Source: Hyphomicrobiales bacterium (lineage in GTDB: Bacteria > Pseudomonadota > Alphaproteobacteria > Micropepsales > Micropepsaceae). From it: DNA of 10,002 nucleotides. The stretch's first letter is position 1. Each line of letters opens with the position of its first letter. Of the stretch, positions 1-6,252 are shown piece by piece. The notes beneath the pieces were generated by a model. The model was not told where the DNA came from. It was given only the letters and a program-made list of their open reading frames with translations, and did not search any database. Location: NCBI GenBank assembly GCA_017849395.1, contig JAFIHO010000200.1, forward strand, positions 1 through 10,002, read 5' to 3'. A program made the position numbers and the translations under genes.

Positions 1-71
1 ATGGGGCGCGCTTCCCTGAAATCGCGCTCGAACTCCCGGCGCTCTTCGTCGCTGACCTTGCGGCGGCTCAT
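1..71 (-). CDS. Smr-domain protein, N-terminal fragment (cut by window edge)
   Basis: Only the first 23 codons lie in the window, reading leftward from an ATG at 71-69. The visible peptide begins MSRRKVSDEERREFERDFRE and is strongly charged. The ATG overlaps the mltA stop codon in an ATGA (68-71), which implies translational coupling as the last visible gene of the Tim44-mltA operon. In many alphaproteobacteria the gene right after mltA encodes an Smr/MutS2-C-terminal-type protein whose N-terminus is short, charged and of this style. The Smr domain itself lies outside the window, so the identity rests on gene order and N-terminal style and is an inference. Confidence 0.55.
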   Translation of the reverse strand, partial: MSRRKVSDEERREFERDFREARP

Positions 72-1216
72 GAGGCGCGCCAATCCCGGTCCAGCTTCGC
101 GGCCAGTGCATTGGGGAGCAGCACGAACATGCGGCCCGGTGCTTTCATCCGGCCCGCCCGCGCTTCAGCCTGATCGCCGAACCCAAAAAAAATATCGCCC
201 CGCACCGCGCCCCGTATCGCGCCGCCCGTATCCTGCGCGATCAGCAGGCCGGTCAGCGGATCGTCACCCGTCGCCACGACATAGACCGGCACGCCCAGCG
301 CATGGATGCGTGCATCCACCGCCATGCTGGCCAGCGGCGTCAGGTTAGCGCCCAATGTGCCGGGGCTGCCCAGGAGCCGATCGCCCAACGGCGCTTCGCG
401 GAAGAACACGTAACTCTTGTTGGTCTCCATCACGGACTGGGCGCGCGACGGATTGGCCTTCAGCCAGGCGCGGATGGATTGCAGCGACACGGTCTGGAGC
501 GTCAGCGCACCCTCAGCCACCAGGGTGCGGCCGATGGCGGTGTAGGGCTGGCCATTGTCGCCCGCATAGGCAAGGCGCGTGATGCTGCCATCGTCCAGAC
601 GCACCCGGCCCGATCCCTGAATCTGCAGGAAGAACAGCGCCACCGGATCATCCGTGTAAAGAATAACCGGCGCTGCCGCCTTGCCCGCATAGATGGCGGC
701 GCGGTCGGGATAGGGCACCAGCCGCTGGCCCACCAGGCGGCCTGCAATGCGCTCGCCTTTCAAGGCGGCGGAGAACTGCCCCAGATCGGCGCGGACCAGA
801 TCGGGCGGAATGCCGAGCACCGGCGTCTGGAAGGGGCCCTGTCGGGTGCGGCTGCCATTGATCTGTGGTTCGTAATAGCCGGTGAACAGACCGACACCGC
901 CCGATACCGCATACGGGGTAAAGCCGTTTTCAAAGAAATGCCGCGCATCGCCGTCGCTGTCGTTGCAGGCCGGCAGCCAGTCACCCACCGTTCCGGCATA
1001 CCCGGCCCCGCCCATCGGCGCACCGGCATCTTGGGTCTTCAGCAGGGCGCAACCGCGCCGGAACGAGGCCAGCGATGCGTCCAGACCCGCGCCCCAGCCG
1101 GGAAGGGCCGCGAAGGACACGCGGGAGAGAGACAGCTTTTCCGGCTCCGGCGGGGTGGTGCTGCATCCGGCGGCCAGCAGCGCCACCAGCAGCGCGGCAA
1201 CCGCCCCTGACTTCAT
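68..1216 (-). CDS. mltA: Membrane-bound lytic murein transglycosylase A (MltA), lipoprotein
   Basis: MltA cleaves the MurNAc-GlcNAc bond of peptidoglycan to give 1,6-anhydro products, acting from the inner face of the outer membrane. The 382-residue product starts with a lipoprotein signal peptide: a short hydrophobic run then lipobox LAAGC, with the lipidated Cys at residue 18. The MltA domain is marked by GYYEP (113-117) and FLQIQGSGR (196-204). The C-terminal 3D domain keeps its three aspartates: D301, D329 in the AQDTGGAIRG stretch, and D341 in GDIFFG. The frame is open upstream to 1291, but ATG 1216 is preferred. It puts the signal peptide at the N-terminus and overlaps the upstream stop as ATGA (1213-1216). 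A second ATGA links it to the following Smr-like gene. Length is in the usual range and no key residue is missing. Confidence 0.95.
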   Translation of the reverse strand: MKSGAVAALLVALLAAGCSTTPPEPEKLSLSRVSFAALPGWGAGLDASLASFRRGCALLKTQDAGAPMGGAGYAGTVGDWLPACNDSDGDARHFFENGFTPYAVSGGVGLFTGYYEPQINGSRTRQGPFQTPVLGIPPDLVRADLGQFSAALKGERIAGRLVGQRLVPYPDRAAIYAGKAAAPVILYTDDPVALFFLQIQGSGRVRLDDGSITRLAYAGDNGQPYTAIGRTLVAEGALTLQTVSLQSIRAWLKANPSRAQSVMETNKSYVFFREAPLGDRLLGSPGTLGANLTPLASMAVDARIHALGVPVYVVATGDDPLTGLLIAQDTGGAIRGAVRGDIFFGFGDQAEARAGRMKAPGRMFVLLPNALAAKLDRDWRAS

Positions 1217-1794
1217 TCCGGCAGGTCGCCCGACGTTGCGGTCAGGGTCCAGTTGGGATTTTCGTCGGTCACCCGGCGCGCGAAGGTCCACACATCGGTG
1301 ACGTCCTTGCCGTCGGAAAAGGAAGAGGTGAAGGCGACAGTGATTTCCGCCAGATCGCCGGTCAGGCTCGAGCCCACGATGCGCGCATCTTTTATGGCGG
1401 TCAGGACGGGACCATTCTGCGGCCCGTCCGCCATCGCGCGATCGAACGCGGCAAATACCTCGTCCGACAGAAGCGGACGCAGGATGGTGCGGTCGGCTTT
1501 GTGGAACGCGTCCAGGATCTGTTCATAGGCGGTGCGCGCGCCCTTCAGGAAATTGCCGGTATCGAAATTGCGGTCGGCGAGCTGGATATCGACCAGGCCC
1601 TGCCCGCCCGATTGCGGCACGGCTTCGATGACGGGCTTGGGCGGCGTCGCGGCGTCGCTGCCGGGCAGGCGGCCTGACTGGGGCGGCGGCGGCTCATGTC
1701 CCGTGCGGCGGCCCAGCACGGTGTAGAGCCGAAACAGGATAACGCCCGCGATCATCGCGAGAACGAGAATTCCAAGCACTTGCGTATCCGGCAT
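1213..1794 (-). CDS. Tim44-domain inner-membrane protein (TimA-like)
   Basis: The 193-residue protein has one N-terminal membrane helix (about residues 6-27), then a Pro/Gly-rich linker (about 34-65). A soluble Tim44-like domain follows, with the typical stretches FDTGNFLKGARTAYEQILDA, RPLLSDEVFAAFDRA and DVTDVWTFAR. The family is related to mitochondrial Tim44; the Caulobacter member has been called TimA. Its bacterial role is not well defined. A place at the inner-membrane face beside the envelope gene mltA is consistent with the sequence. The segment before DVTDVWTFAR looks shorter than in relatives I remember, which I cannot verify by alignment. The start at ATG 1794 puts the membrane helix at the N-terminus. 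The only Shine-Dalgarno-like AAGGA sits just one base before the ATG, which is unusually close. It is the first gene of the leftward operon and ends in an ATGA overlap with mltA. Confidence 0.88.
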   Translation of the reverse strand: MPDTQVLGILVLAMIAGVILFRLYTVLGRRTGHEPPPPQSGRLPGSDAATPPKPVIEAVPQSGGQGLVDIQLADRNFDTGNFLKGARTAYEQILDAFHKADRTILRPLLSDEVFAAFDRAMADGPQNGPVLTAIKDARIVGSSLTGDLAEITVAFTSSFSDGKDVTDVWTFARRVTDENPNWTLTATSGDLPE

Positions 1795-1957
1795 ATCCTT
1801 AACGATCCGAAAGCCCGCCAGCCCTGTGTCCCATGTCCAAACTTAACGCCCGACCCGGCTTCAAGGCAAATCCCGGGACCAACTTGCCGCAGGTCAGCTT
1901 GTCAGTCCGCTTCGATCCGTGCTAGCGCGCGGGGCCAATTTCAGAAAGACCGCAAGA
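1795..1957. promoter_or_regulatory. Divergent intergenic region between Tim44-like gene and secB
   Basis: This 163-bp gap must contain the promoters of the leftward Tim44-mltA operon and of rightward secB. For secB the best pair I see is TTGTCA (1899-1904) and a TGCTAGCG-type -10 (about 1920-1927) at 17-bp spacing, leaving a leader of about 25 bases; the match is modest. For the leftward operon I see only a weak TTGCCT/TTAAGT pair at 17-bp spacing around 1842-1870. Two isolated TTAA half-sites are present, but not the TTAA-N7-TTAA pair that CtrA binds. Confidence 0.3.
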
Positions 1958-2434
1958 ATGAGCAGCGAAGGAACCGAAAACCCCGCCAATGGGGCGCCCG
2001 GCATGCCGCAACTCCAGATCGTGGCGCAGTATATCAAGGACCTGTCCTTCGAGAATCCCGGCGCGCCCAACGGCCTGACCCAGCGGCCCCAGATCGAATT
2101 CTCCATGGACCTCCAGTCCCGGCGGCTGGATGCGGAGCATTTCGAGATCGAGATGAAGTTCCGGGTCAACGCCACCGCCGAGGGCCGGGCGCTGTTCCTG
2201 ATCGAACTGAACTATGCCGGCCTGTTCCGCATCGTGAATATCCCGGACGAGGCGATCCAGCAGATCCTGGGCATTCAGGCGCCGCACATGCTGTTCCCCT
2301 TCGCCCGCCGCATCATCGCCGACATGGCGCGCGACGGCGGCATGCCGCCCCTGATGATCGAGCCGATCGATTTCGTGGCGCTGTATCAGGCCCGGCTGGC
2401 GCAGCAGGCCCAGCAGCCGATGGGCAACGCCTGA
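1958..2434 (+). CDS. secB: Protein-export chaperone SecB
   Basis: SecB is a cytosolic tetrameric chaperone that keeps preproteins unfolded and hands them to SecA for Sec export. The 158-residue product shows the family hallmarks: QYIKDLSFENPGAP near the N-terminus (about residues 25-38), LNYAGLFRI in the middle, and near the C-terminus LFPFARRIIADMARDGG and PPLMIEPIDFVALYQ. A Gln/Ala-rich tail (QQAQQPMGNA) follows. ATG 1958 is preferred over an in-frame GTG at 1919, because the known N-terminus is short and begins just before the flexible PANGAPGMPQ segment. Only a weak purine run (AGAAAG) lies upstream. It is a single gene, divergent from the Tim44 operon and tail-to-tail with dnaQ, with 9 bases between the two stop codons. 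Confidence 0.96.
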   Translation: MSSEGTENPANGAPGMPQLQIVAQYIKDLSFENPGAPNGLTQRPQIEFSMDLQSRRLDAEHFEIEMKFRVNATAEGRALFLIELNYAGLFRIVNIPDEAIQQILGIQAPHMLFPFARRIIADMARDGGMPPLMIEPIDFVALYQARLAQQAQQPMGNA

Positions 2435-2443
2435 TCCGGGCGC

Positions 2444-3133
2444 TCAGGCGCTGATTTTCTTCCAAAGGGCTTCGGCCCCCAGTTCCGCAGCCACAAAGGC
2501 GGCATGGGCTTCCAGCTCTGCCGCCGTGGCCCGGGAGGGCAGCCTTGCGGGCCGCTGGCGCGCCGCGCGGACCACGATTTCCGCCGCCGCGATCTCTTCG
2601 GGGGCAAGCATGAAGCCCTTCTGCCGTCCGCCCACCAGTTCCAGATAGATTTCCGCCGTAAGCTGGGCGTCCAGCAGCGCGCCATGCTTGGTGCGCGCCG
2701 ACAGATCGACGCTGAAGCGTTTGCACAACTCGTCCAGCGAATAGCGCGCGCCGGGAAATTTGCGCTTGGCGATCTCGATCGTGTCGATGGAGCGAGCCAG
2801 CGGGATCGGATTTTTTCCGACACGCGCCAGTTCGGCATTGATGAATTTGATGTCGAAGGCGGCGTTGTGGATCACCAGCGGCGCGTCGCCGATGAAGGCG
2901 AGAAATTCCTCCGCCACTGCCGCGAAGATGGGCTTGTCGCTGAGAAATTCCGCCGACAGGCCATGCACCCGCTGGGACTCGATGGGCACATCGCGTTCGG
3001 GATTGAGATAGAATTGCAGCGTGTTGCCGGTGGGAAAATGATCCATCAGCTCGACACAGCCGATCTCGACGATCCTGTGGCCCTCGCCCGGTTCGAATCC
3101 CGTCGTTTCAGTGTCGAAAACTATCTCACGCAT
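2444..3133 (-). CDS. dnaQ: DNA polymerase III epsilon subunit (3'-5' proofreading exonuclease)
   Basis: The epsilon subunit removes misincorporated bases within the Pol III core. The 229-residue protein carries the DEDDh exonuclease motifs in order: ExoI DTETTG with D7 and E9, ExoII HNAAFDIKF with D94, and ExoIII KHGALLDAQLTAEIYLEL with H150 and D155. All metal ligands and the general-base His are present. The region beyond about residue 175 is the less conserved tail that joins epsilon to the alpha subunit. The start ATG 3133 lies six residues before the DTETTG motif, as expected, with an AAGAG ribosome-binding purine run seven bases upstream. It is the last gene of the leftward operon, 23 bases after coaE. 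This matches the usual alphaproteobacterial order maf-aroE-coaE-dnaQ. Confidence 0.96.
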   Translation of the reverse strand: MREIVFDTETTGFEPGEGHRIVEIGCVELMDHFPTGNTLQFYLNPERDVPIESQRVHGLSAEFLSDKPIFAAVAEEFLAFIGDAPLVIHNAAFDIKFINAELARVGKNPIPLARSIDTIEIAKRKFPGARYSLDELCKRFSVDLSARTKHGALLDAQLTAEIYLELVGGRQKGFMLAPEEIAAAEIVVRAARQRPARLPSRATAAELEAHAAFVAAELGAEALWKKISA

Positions 3134-3156
3134 TCCCGGTCTCTTGTTGCCCGCTG

Positions 3157-3753
3157 CTATGCGAGCCGGTCCCTGATCGCCGCAAGAATCATTTTCACCT
3201 GATCGCGGGCATGATCCAAGCCCTGGTCGGTCATCACCACGAAATGCGCCTGTTGACGCTTTTGTGCGTCGCTCATCTGGCGCGCCAGAAGGCGGGTGAA
3301 TTTTTCTTCCGTCATGCCGGGGCGCGCCAGCACCCGTTCGCGCTGGACATGGGCGGGGGCGCTGGCCACCACCACCGCGTCGGTTGCAATACCGGCTTCA
3401 AGCAACAGCGGTACGTCGAACAGCACGACGGAAGCGCCCGCATTCTCCGCCAGAAAATGGTCGCGCGCCGCGGCGACCAGCGGATGCAGCAGCGCCTCCA
3501 GCTTCGCCAGGGCCGCCGGATTGTCCACCACCCGCCGCGACAGGACGGCGCGGTCGATGCCGCCATCCTTTGTCGTGCCGGGAAAGGCCTGTTCCACCGC
3601 CGCTACCGCTGCGCCGCCCGGCGCATACAGCGCGTGGATGGCGGCATCGGCGTCGAACACCGGAACGCCCTGCGCGGCGAACAGGCGCGCGGTCTCGCTC
3701 TTGCCCATGCCGATCGAGCCGGTCAGGCCGATCACGAACGGTCTAGCGGACAC
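3157..3753 (-). CDS. coaE: Dephospho-CoA kinase
   Basis: CoaE phosphorylates the 3'-hydroxyl of dephospho-CoA with ATP, the final step of coenzyme A synthesis, in the cytosol. The 198-residue P-loop kinase has Walker A GSIGMGKS (12-19), the FDADAAIH acceptor-site motif (33-40), LHPLV, the LFDVPLLLEAG segment typical of CoaE, and a lid with Arg residues (RQMSDAQKRQQA). Length is normal. The start is a GTG at 3753 that overlaps the end of aroE by 11 bases; a GAGG run six bases upstream supports it. A second in-frame GTG (3735) would give a protein beginning directly at IGLTGS and cannot be excluded. It lies between aroE and dnaQ, as in many alphaproteobacteria. Confidence 0.95.
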   Translation of the reverse strand: MSARPFVIGLTGSIGMGKSETARLFAAQGVPVFDADAAIHALYAPGGAAVAAVEQAFPGTTKDGGIDRAVLSRRVVDNPAALAKLEALLHPLVAAARDHFLAENAGASVVLFDVPLLLEAGIATDAVVVASAPAHVQRERVLARPGMTEEKFTRLLARQMSDAQKRQQAHFVVMTDQGLDHARDQVKMILAAIRDRLA

Positions 3754-4597
3754 CCAGCGCCTCGATCAGGGCCGCGCGCAACGCCGGTGTCACCTTGGGC
3801 TTCACACCGAAGAACGCCTCGAAGGATGGCGCGGCCTGGTGCATCAGCATGCCCAGCCCGTCGATGGTTTTATGGCCGCGTGCGGTGGCGCGTTTGAGCA
3901 GATCGGTTTCCAGCGGATTATAGACGATGTCGCACACGGCAGCCCTCGCAGGCAACGGCACAAGATCCAGATCGAGGGGCGGATGGCCCGCCATGCCCGC
4001 GCTGGTGCTGTTCACCAGCAGAGCGGCGTCATGCGCCGCATCGGCCCAGCCGGTCAGTGCGGCGGGCAAAAGCTTCGCCTGTGTCATCGGCGCCAGCGCC
4101 GCCGCCAGGGATTTCGCGCGGCCCGCATCGCGGTTGAGGATATGGATCGTGCCGGCGCCCAGCGCCGCAAGCGCCAGCACCGCGCCCCGCGCCGCGCCGC
4201 CAGCACCCAGCAGCACCGCGCTTTTGCCGTTCAGGCCGCCAATATTCTCCCGCAGCGAGGCTTCAAGACCCAGCGCATCAGTGTTGCGGCCCTCGATACG
4301 GTCGCCACGGAACACAAGCAGGTTTGCCGCGCCCGCGCTTTTGGCCGCCGCGTCACAGTCATGCGCCAGCGCGAAGGCGGCCTCCTTGTGCGGCACCGTT
4401 ACATTCAGTCCCACAAATCCGGCGCGGCGAATGGCATCGACGACCGTTGCGAAATCCTCCGCCCGCACCGCCAGCGGCACCATCGCGCCATCGAGGCCAT
4501 GCTCGGCCAGCCAATGGCCATGCAGAACCGGCGACACCGAATGGCGCACCGGCCAACCCGCGATCCCCGCGATCCTGCCCTTGCCGGTCAGCTTCAT
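3743..4597 (-). CDS. aroE: Shikimate 5-dehydrogenase
   Basis: AroE reduces 3-dehydroshikimate to shikimate with NADPH, the fourth step of the chorismate pathway. In the 284-residue protein the substrate-binding domain has HSVSPVLHG (19-27), NVTVPHKEA with catalytic K71, AGAANLL (89-94) and GRNTDALG with the paired catalytic D107. The cofactor domain has the glycine-rich loop GAGGAARGA (131-139), NRDAGRA for NADP recognition, and NSTSAGM; DIVYNPLET lies nearer the C-terminus. All expected residues are present and length is typical. ATG 4597 overlaps the maf stop codon as ATGA (4594-4597), and a GAG purine run lies five bases before it. The 3' end overlaps the coaE start by 11 bases. Confidence 0.96.
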   Translation of the reverse strand: MKLTGKGRIAGIAGWPVRHSVSPVLHGHWLAEHGLDGAMVPLAVRAEDFATVVDAIRRAGFVGLNVTVPHKEAAFALAHDCDAAAKSAGAANLLVFRGDRIEGRNTDALGLEASLRENIGGLNGKSAVLLGAGGAARGAVLALAALGAGTIHILNRDAGRAKSLAAALAPMTQAKLLPAALTGWADAAHDAALLVNSTSAGMAGHPPLDLDLVPLPARAAVCDIVYNPLETDLLKRATARGHKTIDGLGMLMHQAAPSFEAFFGVKPKVTPALRAALIEALGVR

Positions 4598-5190
4598 GAC
4601 ATCTCAATGCCGCCCCTGCTCGGCACCGCCAGCCCAGGCAGCAGCGGCAGTCCCAGCACCGAGAAATAATCCCCTTCCGCCGTCTGGAAAGGCTGCGCCC
4701 CCCGGCCTTCGAAACGGTGGCAGCCCACCGTGGACAGCAGCGCGTCGCCTTCCGCCGCCAGATAATCCGCCAGGAACGCATCGCTCAGGACCCGCATGGT
4801 CAGGCGCACCGGGCTGGCATGGCTCCACAGTACCTTGCCGTCGCGCGCCAGCGCCGCGCCGCTGACCAGCACATGGCCTTTGCCCGACAGGCGGCGCAGC
4901 AGCGCCTCCACCCCGGCCATGTCCGGGCATTTTCCGATCAGGTCGCCTTGGAACATCACGACGGTGTCACCGCCCAGCACCAGGGCGCCCGGCTCCTGCC
5001 GCGACACGGCCATCGCCTTTTGCGCCGCCAGCCGCACTGCGATCTCGGCGGTGGTCGCACCGCGCGCCTGCAAATCCTCCATCAGCCTGGCTTCGTCCAG
5101 ATCGGCGGGCGATGCCCGGAATGCCACGCCCGCAGCCCGCAGCATCGCGGCGCGGCTGGCAGACGCGGACGCCAGGATCAGGGGGCTCAC
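4594..5190 (-). CDS. maf: Maf-family nucleotide pyrophosphatase (YceF-like subgroup)
   Basis: Maf proteins hydrolyse modified or non-canonical nucleoside triphosphates to monophosphates and are linked to the arrest of septation. The 198-residue protein begins LILASASASR (4-13, the family's LASxSxxR loop with R13). It keeps GGDTVV (73-78, catalytic D75), IGKC (K87), GHVLVSG (105-111) and the C-terminal VGCHRFEGRGAQPF and GDYFSVLGLPLLP blocks. The GC..EG.GA and GLPLLPL style resembles the alphaproteobacterial and YceF branch, whose E. coli member acts on 7-methyl-GTP, more than the dTTP/UTP-specific YhdE branch; that assignment is inferred. The start codon is GTG 5190, which overlaps the preceding stop as GTGA (5187-5190). 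The gene is probably translated by coupling. It ends in an ATGA overlap with aroE. Confidence 0.93.
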   Translation of the reverse strand: MSPLILASASASRAAMLRAAGVAFRASPADLDEARLMEDLQARGATTAEIAVRLAAQKAMAVSRQEPGALVLGGDTVVMFQGDLIGKCPDMAGVEALLRRLSGKGHVLVSGAALARDGKVLWSHASPVRLTMRVLSDAFLADYLAAEGDALLSTVGCHRFEGRGAQPFQTAEGDYFSVLGLPLLPGLAVPSRGGIEMS

Positions 5191-6008
5191 GCGGTCGTTT
5201 CCGCCCGTTCGGTCAGCAGGTTGAGGATAGTCGCCGCCGTCTCCTCAATGGAGCGGCGGGAGACATCGATGGTCGGCCAGTCATGGCGCTCGAACAATTG
5301 TTTCGTGGCGGCAACTTCGGCGCGCACCGCATCGATATCGATATAGGTGCTGTTGCGGGTTTCACCCATGCTGGTGAGCCGGTTGCGCCGCACCTGCACC
5401 AGCCGGTCGGGGGATACCCACAAACCGACCACAAGGGGACCCCGCGCATTGAGCAGCGCGGGCGGGGCGGGCACGCCAGGCACCAGCGGCACATTGGCGG
5501 CGCGCACCCCGCGAATGGCCAGATACACACAGGTCGGGGTTTTTGAGGTGCGGCTGGCCCCCGTCAGGATGACCTGAGCATTGTCCAGGGTGTCCAGCGA
5601 TTGGCCATCGTCATGCTGGATGGTGAAGTCCAGCGCCTCGATCCGGTCCAGATAGCGCTGGTTCATCTCATGCTGGCGGCCGACCTTGTGGGTTGCCGAC
5701 GCGCCCAGGAACTGGCGCAGGGACGTGACCGGGCCTTCCAGGATGTCGATGCAGTCCAGCAGCAATTCGTCGCAACGGGCCACCAGTTTGGAGCGCAACC
5801 TCTCATTGGCCAGGGTGAAGAATACCAGGCCCGGCGCGATGGCGATATGATCTAGCGCCCGGCCGAGCGCATGTTCGCTGCGCACCAGGGCATAGGAATG
5901 AACTTGCACATTAACGTCGTCAAACTGGGCCAGAGCGGCGGTGACCATGGCGTTGAGGGTCTCACCGGTCGAGTCCGAAACCATGTGAATATGGAATTTT
6001 CGATCCAC
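5187..6008 (-). CDS. Pyruvate, phosphate dikinase regulatory protein (PDRP, DUF299; PpsR family)
   Basis: This bifunctional enzyme inactivates pyruvate phosphate dikinase (or PEP synthase in enterobacteria) by ADP-dependent threonine phosphorylation, and reactivates it by phosphate-dependent dephosphorylation. The N-terminal signature FHIHMVSDSTGETL, the HDDG motif (132-135) and the kinase P-loop GASRTSKTPT (150-159) are present, followed by a C-terminal SIEETAATIL. The frame is open to a TTG at 6053, with an ATG at 6038. I prefer GTG 6008 (273 residues), because AAAAAGG lies nine bases upstream of it and family members begin just before the FHIH motif. The ATG 6038 form (283 residues) has no purine run before it. 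This is the first gene of the leftward maf-aroE-coaE-dnaQ operon. The dikinase it would control is not in the window. The equivalent Caulobacter gene borders the replication origin. Confidence 0.93.
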   Translation of the reverse strand: MDRKFHIHMVSDSTGETLNAMVTAALAQFDDVNVQVHSYALVRSEHALGRALDHIAIAPGLVFFTLANERLRSKLVARCDELLLDCIDILEGPVTSLRQFLGASATHKVGRQHEMNQRYLDRIEALDFTIQHDDGQSLDTLDNAQVILTGASRTSKTPTCVYLAIRGVRAANVPLVPGVPAPPALLNARGPLVVGLWVSPDRLVQVRRNRLTSMGETRNSTYIDIDAVRAEVAATKQLFERHDWPTIDVSRRSIEETAATILNLLTERAETTA

Positions 6009-6252
6009 AGAAGCTGGCCTTTTTGCCCACCGGGCCATAGCCGATATCAACAAAGCCCGGCAAGGGCTGGACGTGTGTGGATGGCGAGGTGCCCCGGATG
6101 GAGCGGAATGGGGACAGGATTGGCGGCGGCCAAAAAAGGCAAATGCTTGAGTCGGTTTGCTTATCGTTCTAAGCCAAGGTCCTGCCCACCGAATGGCCCA
6201 CAGATCACAGGCCTAACATCATCTTCACCATCCTATTACTAGGAGTCTTGTT
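6009..6252. other. Divergent spacer between PDRP gene and hemE; position of a candidate replication origin
   Basis: This 244-bp gap separates two diverging operons. In Caulobacter crescentus the chromosomal origin Cori lies between the same two genes, and the surrounding cluster is conserved at origins of several alphaproteobacteria; that is established knowledge. Here I see DnaA-box-like 9-mers at 6001-6009 (CGATCCACA, forward) and 6076-6084 (TGTGGATGG, which is CCATCCACA on the other strand), each 7 of 9 to TTATCCACA. There is an IHF-like half-site TATCAA (6045-6050) and a moderately A/T-rich stretch (about 6131-6175). GGATGG-type repeats occur at 6079, 6096 and 6117. No CtrA site (TTAA-N7-TTAA) is present and boxes are few, so origin function is an inference. 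The promoters of both operons must also lie here, but I find no convincing -35/-10 pair. Confidence 0.35.
6241..6245 (+). promoter_or_regulatory. Shine-Dalgarno site deciding the TTG start of hemE
   Basis: A perfect AGGAG is followed by seven bases and then TTG at 6253. This is the strongest ribosome-binding site in the window. No in-frame ATG or GTG exists near the conserved N-terminus, so the site fixes TTG as the start of hemE. A second TTG at 6248 is out of frame and too close to the AGGAG. Confidence 0.8.

Noticed and set aside
302..1210. Long open frame on the plus strand opposite mltA
   Set aside because: Its product is low-complexity in composition with no recognisable domain, while the minus strand encodes a full MltA with all motifs. 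It is a high-GC antisense shadow.
3296..4669. 457-codon open frame on the plus strand across coaE and aroE
   Set aside because: It runs antisense through two clear enzymes and is rich in Ser, Arg and Ala with no domain, as expected of a GC-rich shadow frame.
6054..6068. AGCCC/GGGCT inverted repeat in the PDRP leader
   Set aside because: The stem is only five base pairs and cannot be extended; such repeats are expected by chance at this GC content.
6147..6175. TTGAGT with TAAGCC at 17 bp as hemE promoter
   Set aside because: The -10 element matches poorly, so it is too weak to annotate, although some hemE promoter must lie in this gap.
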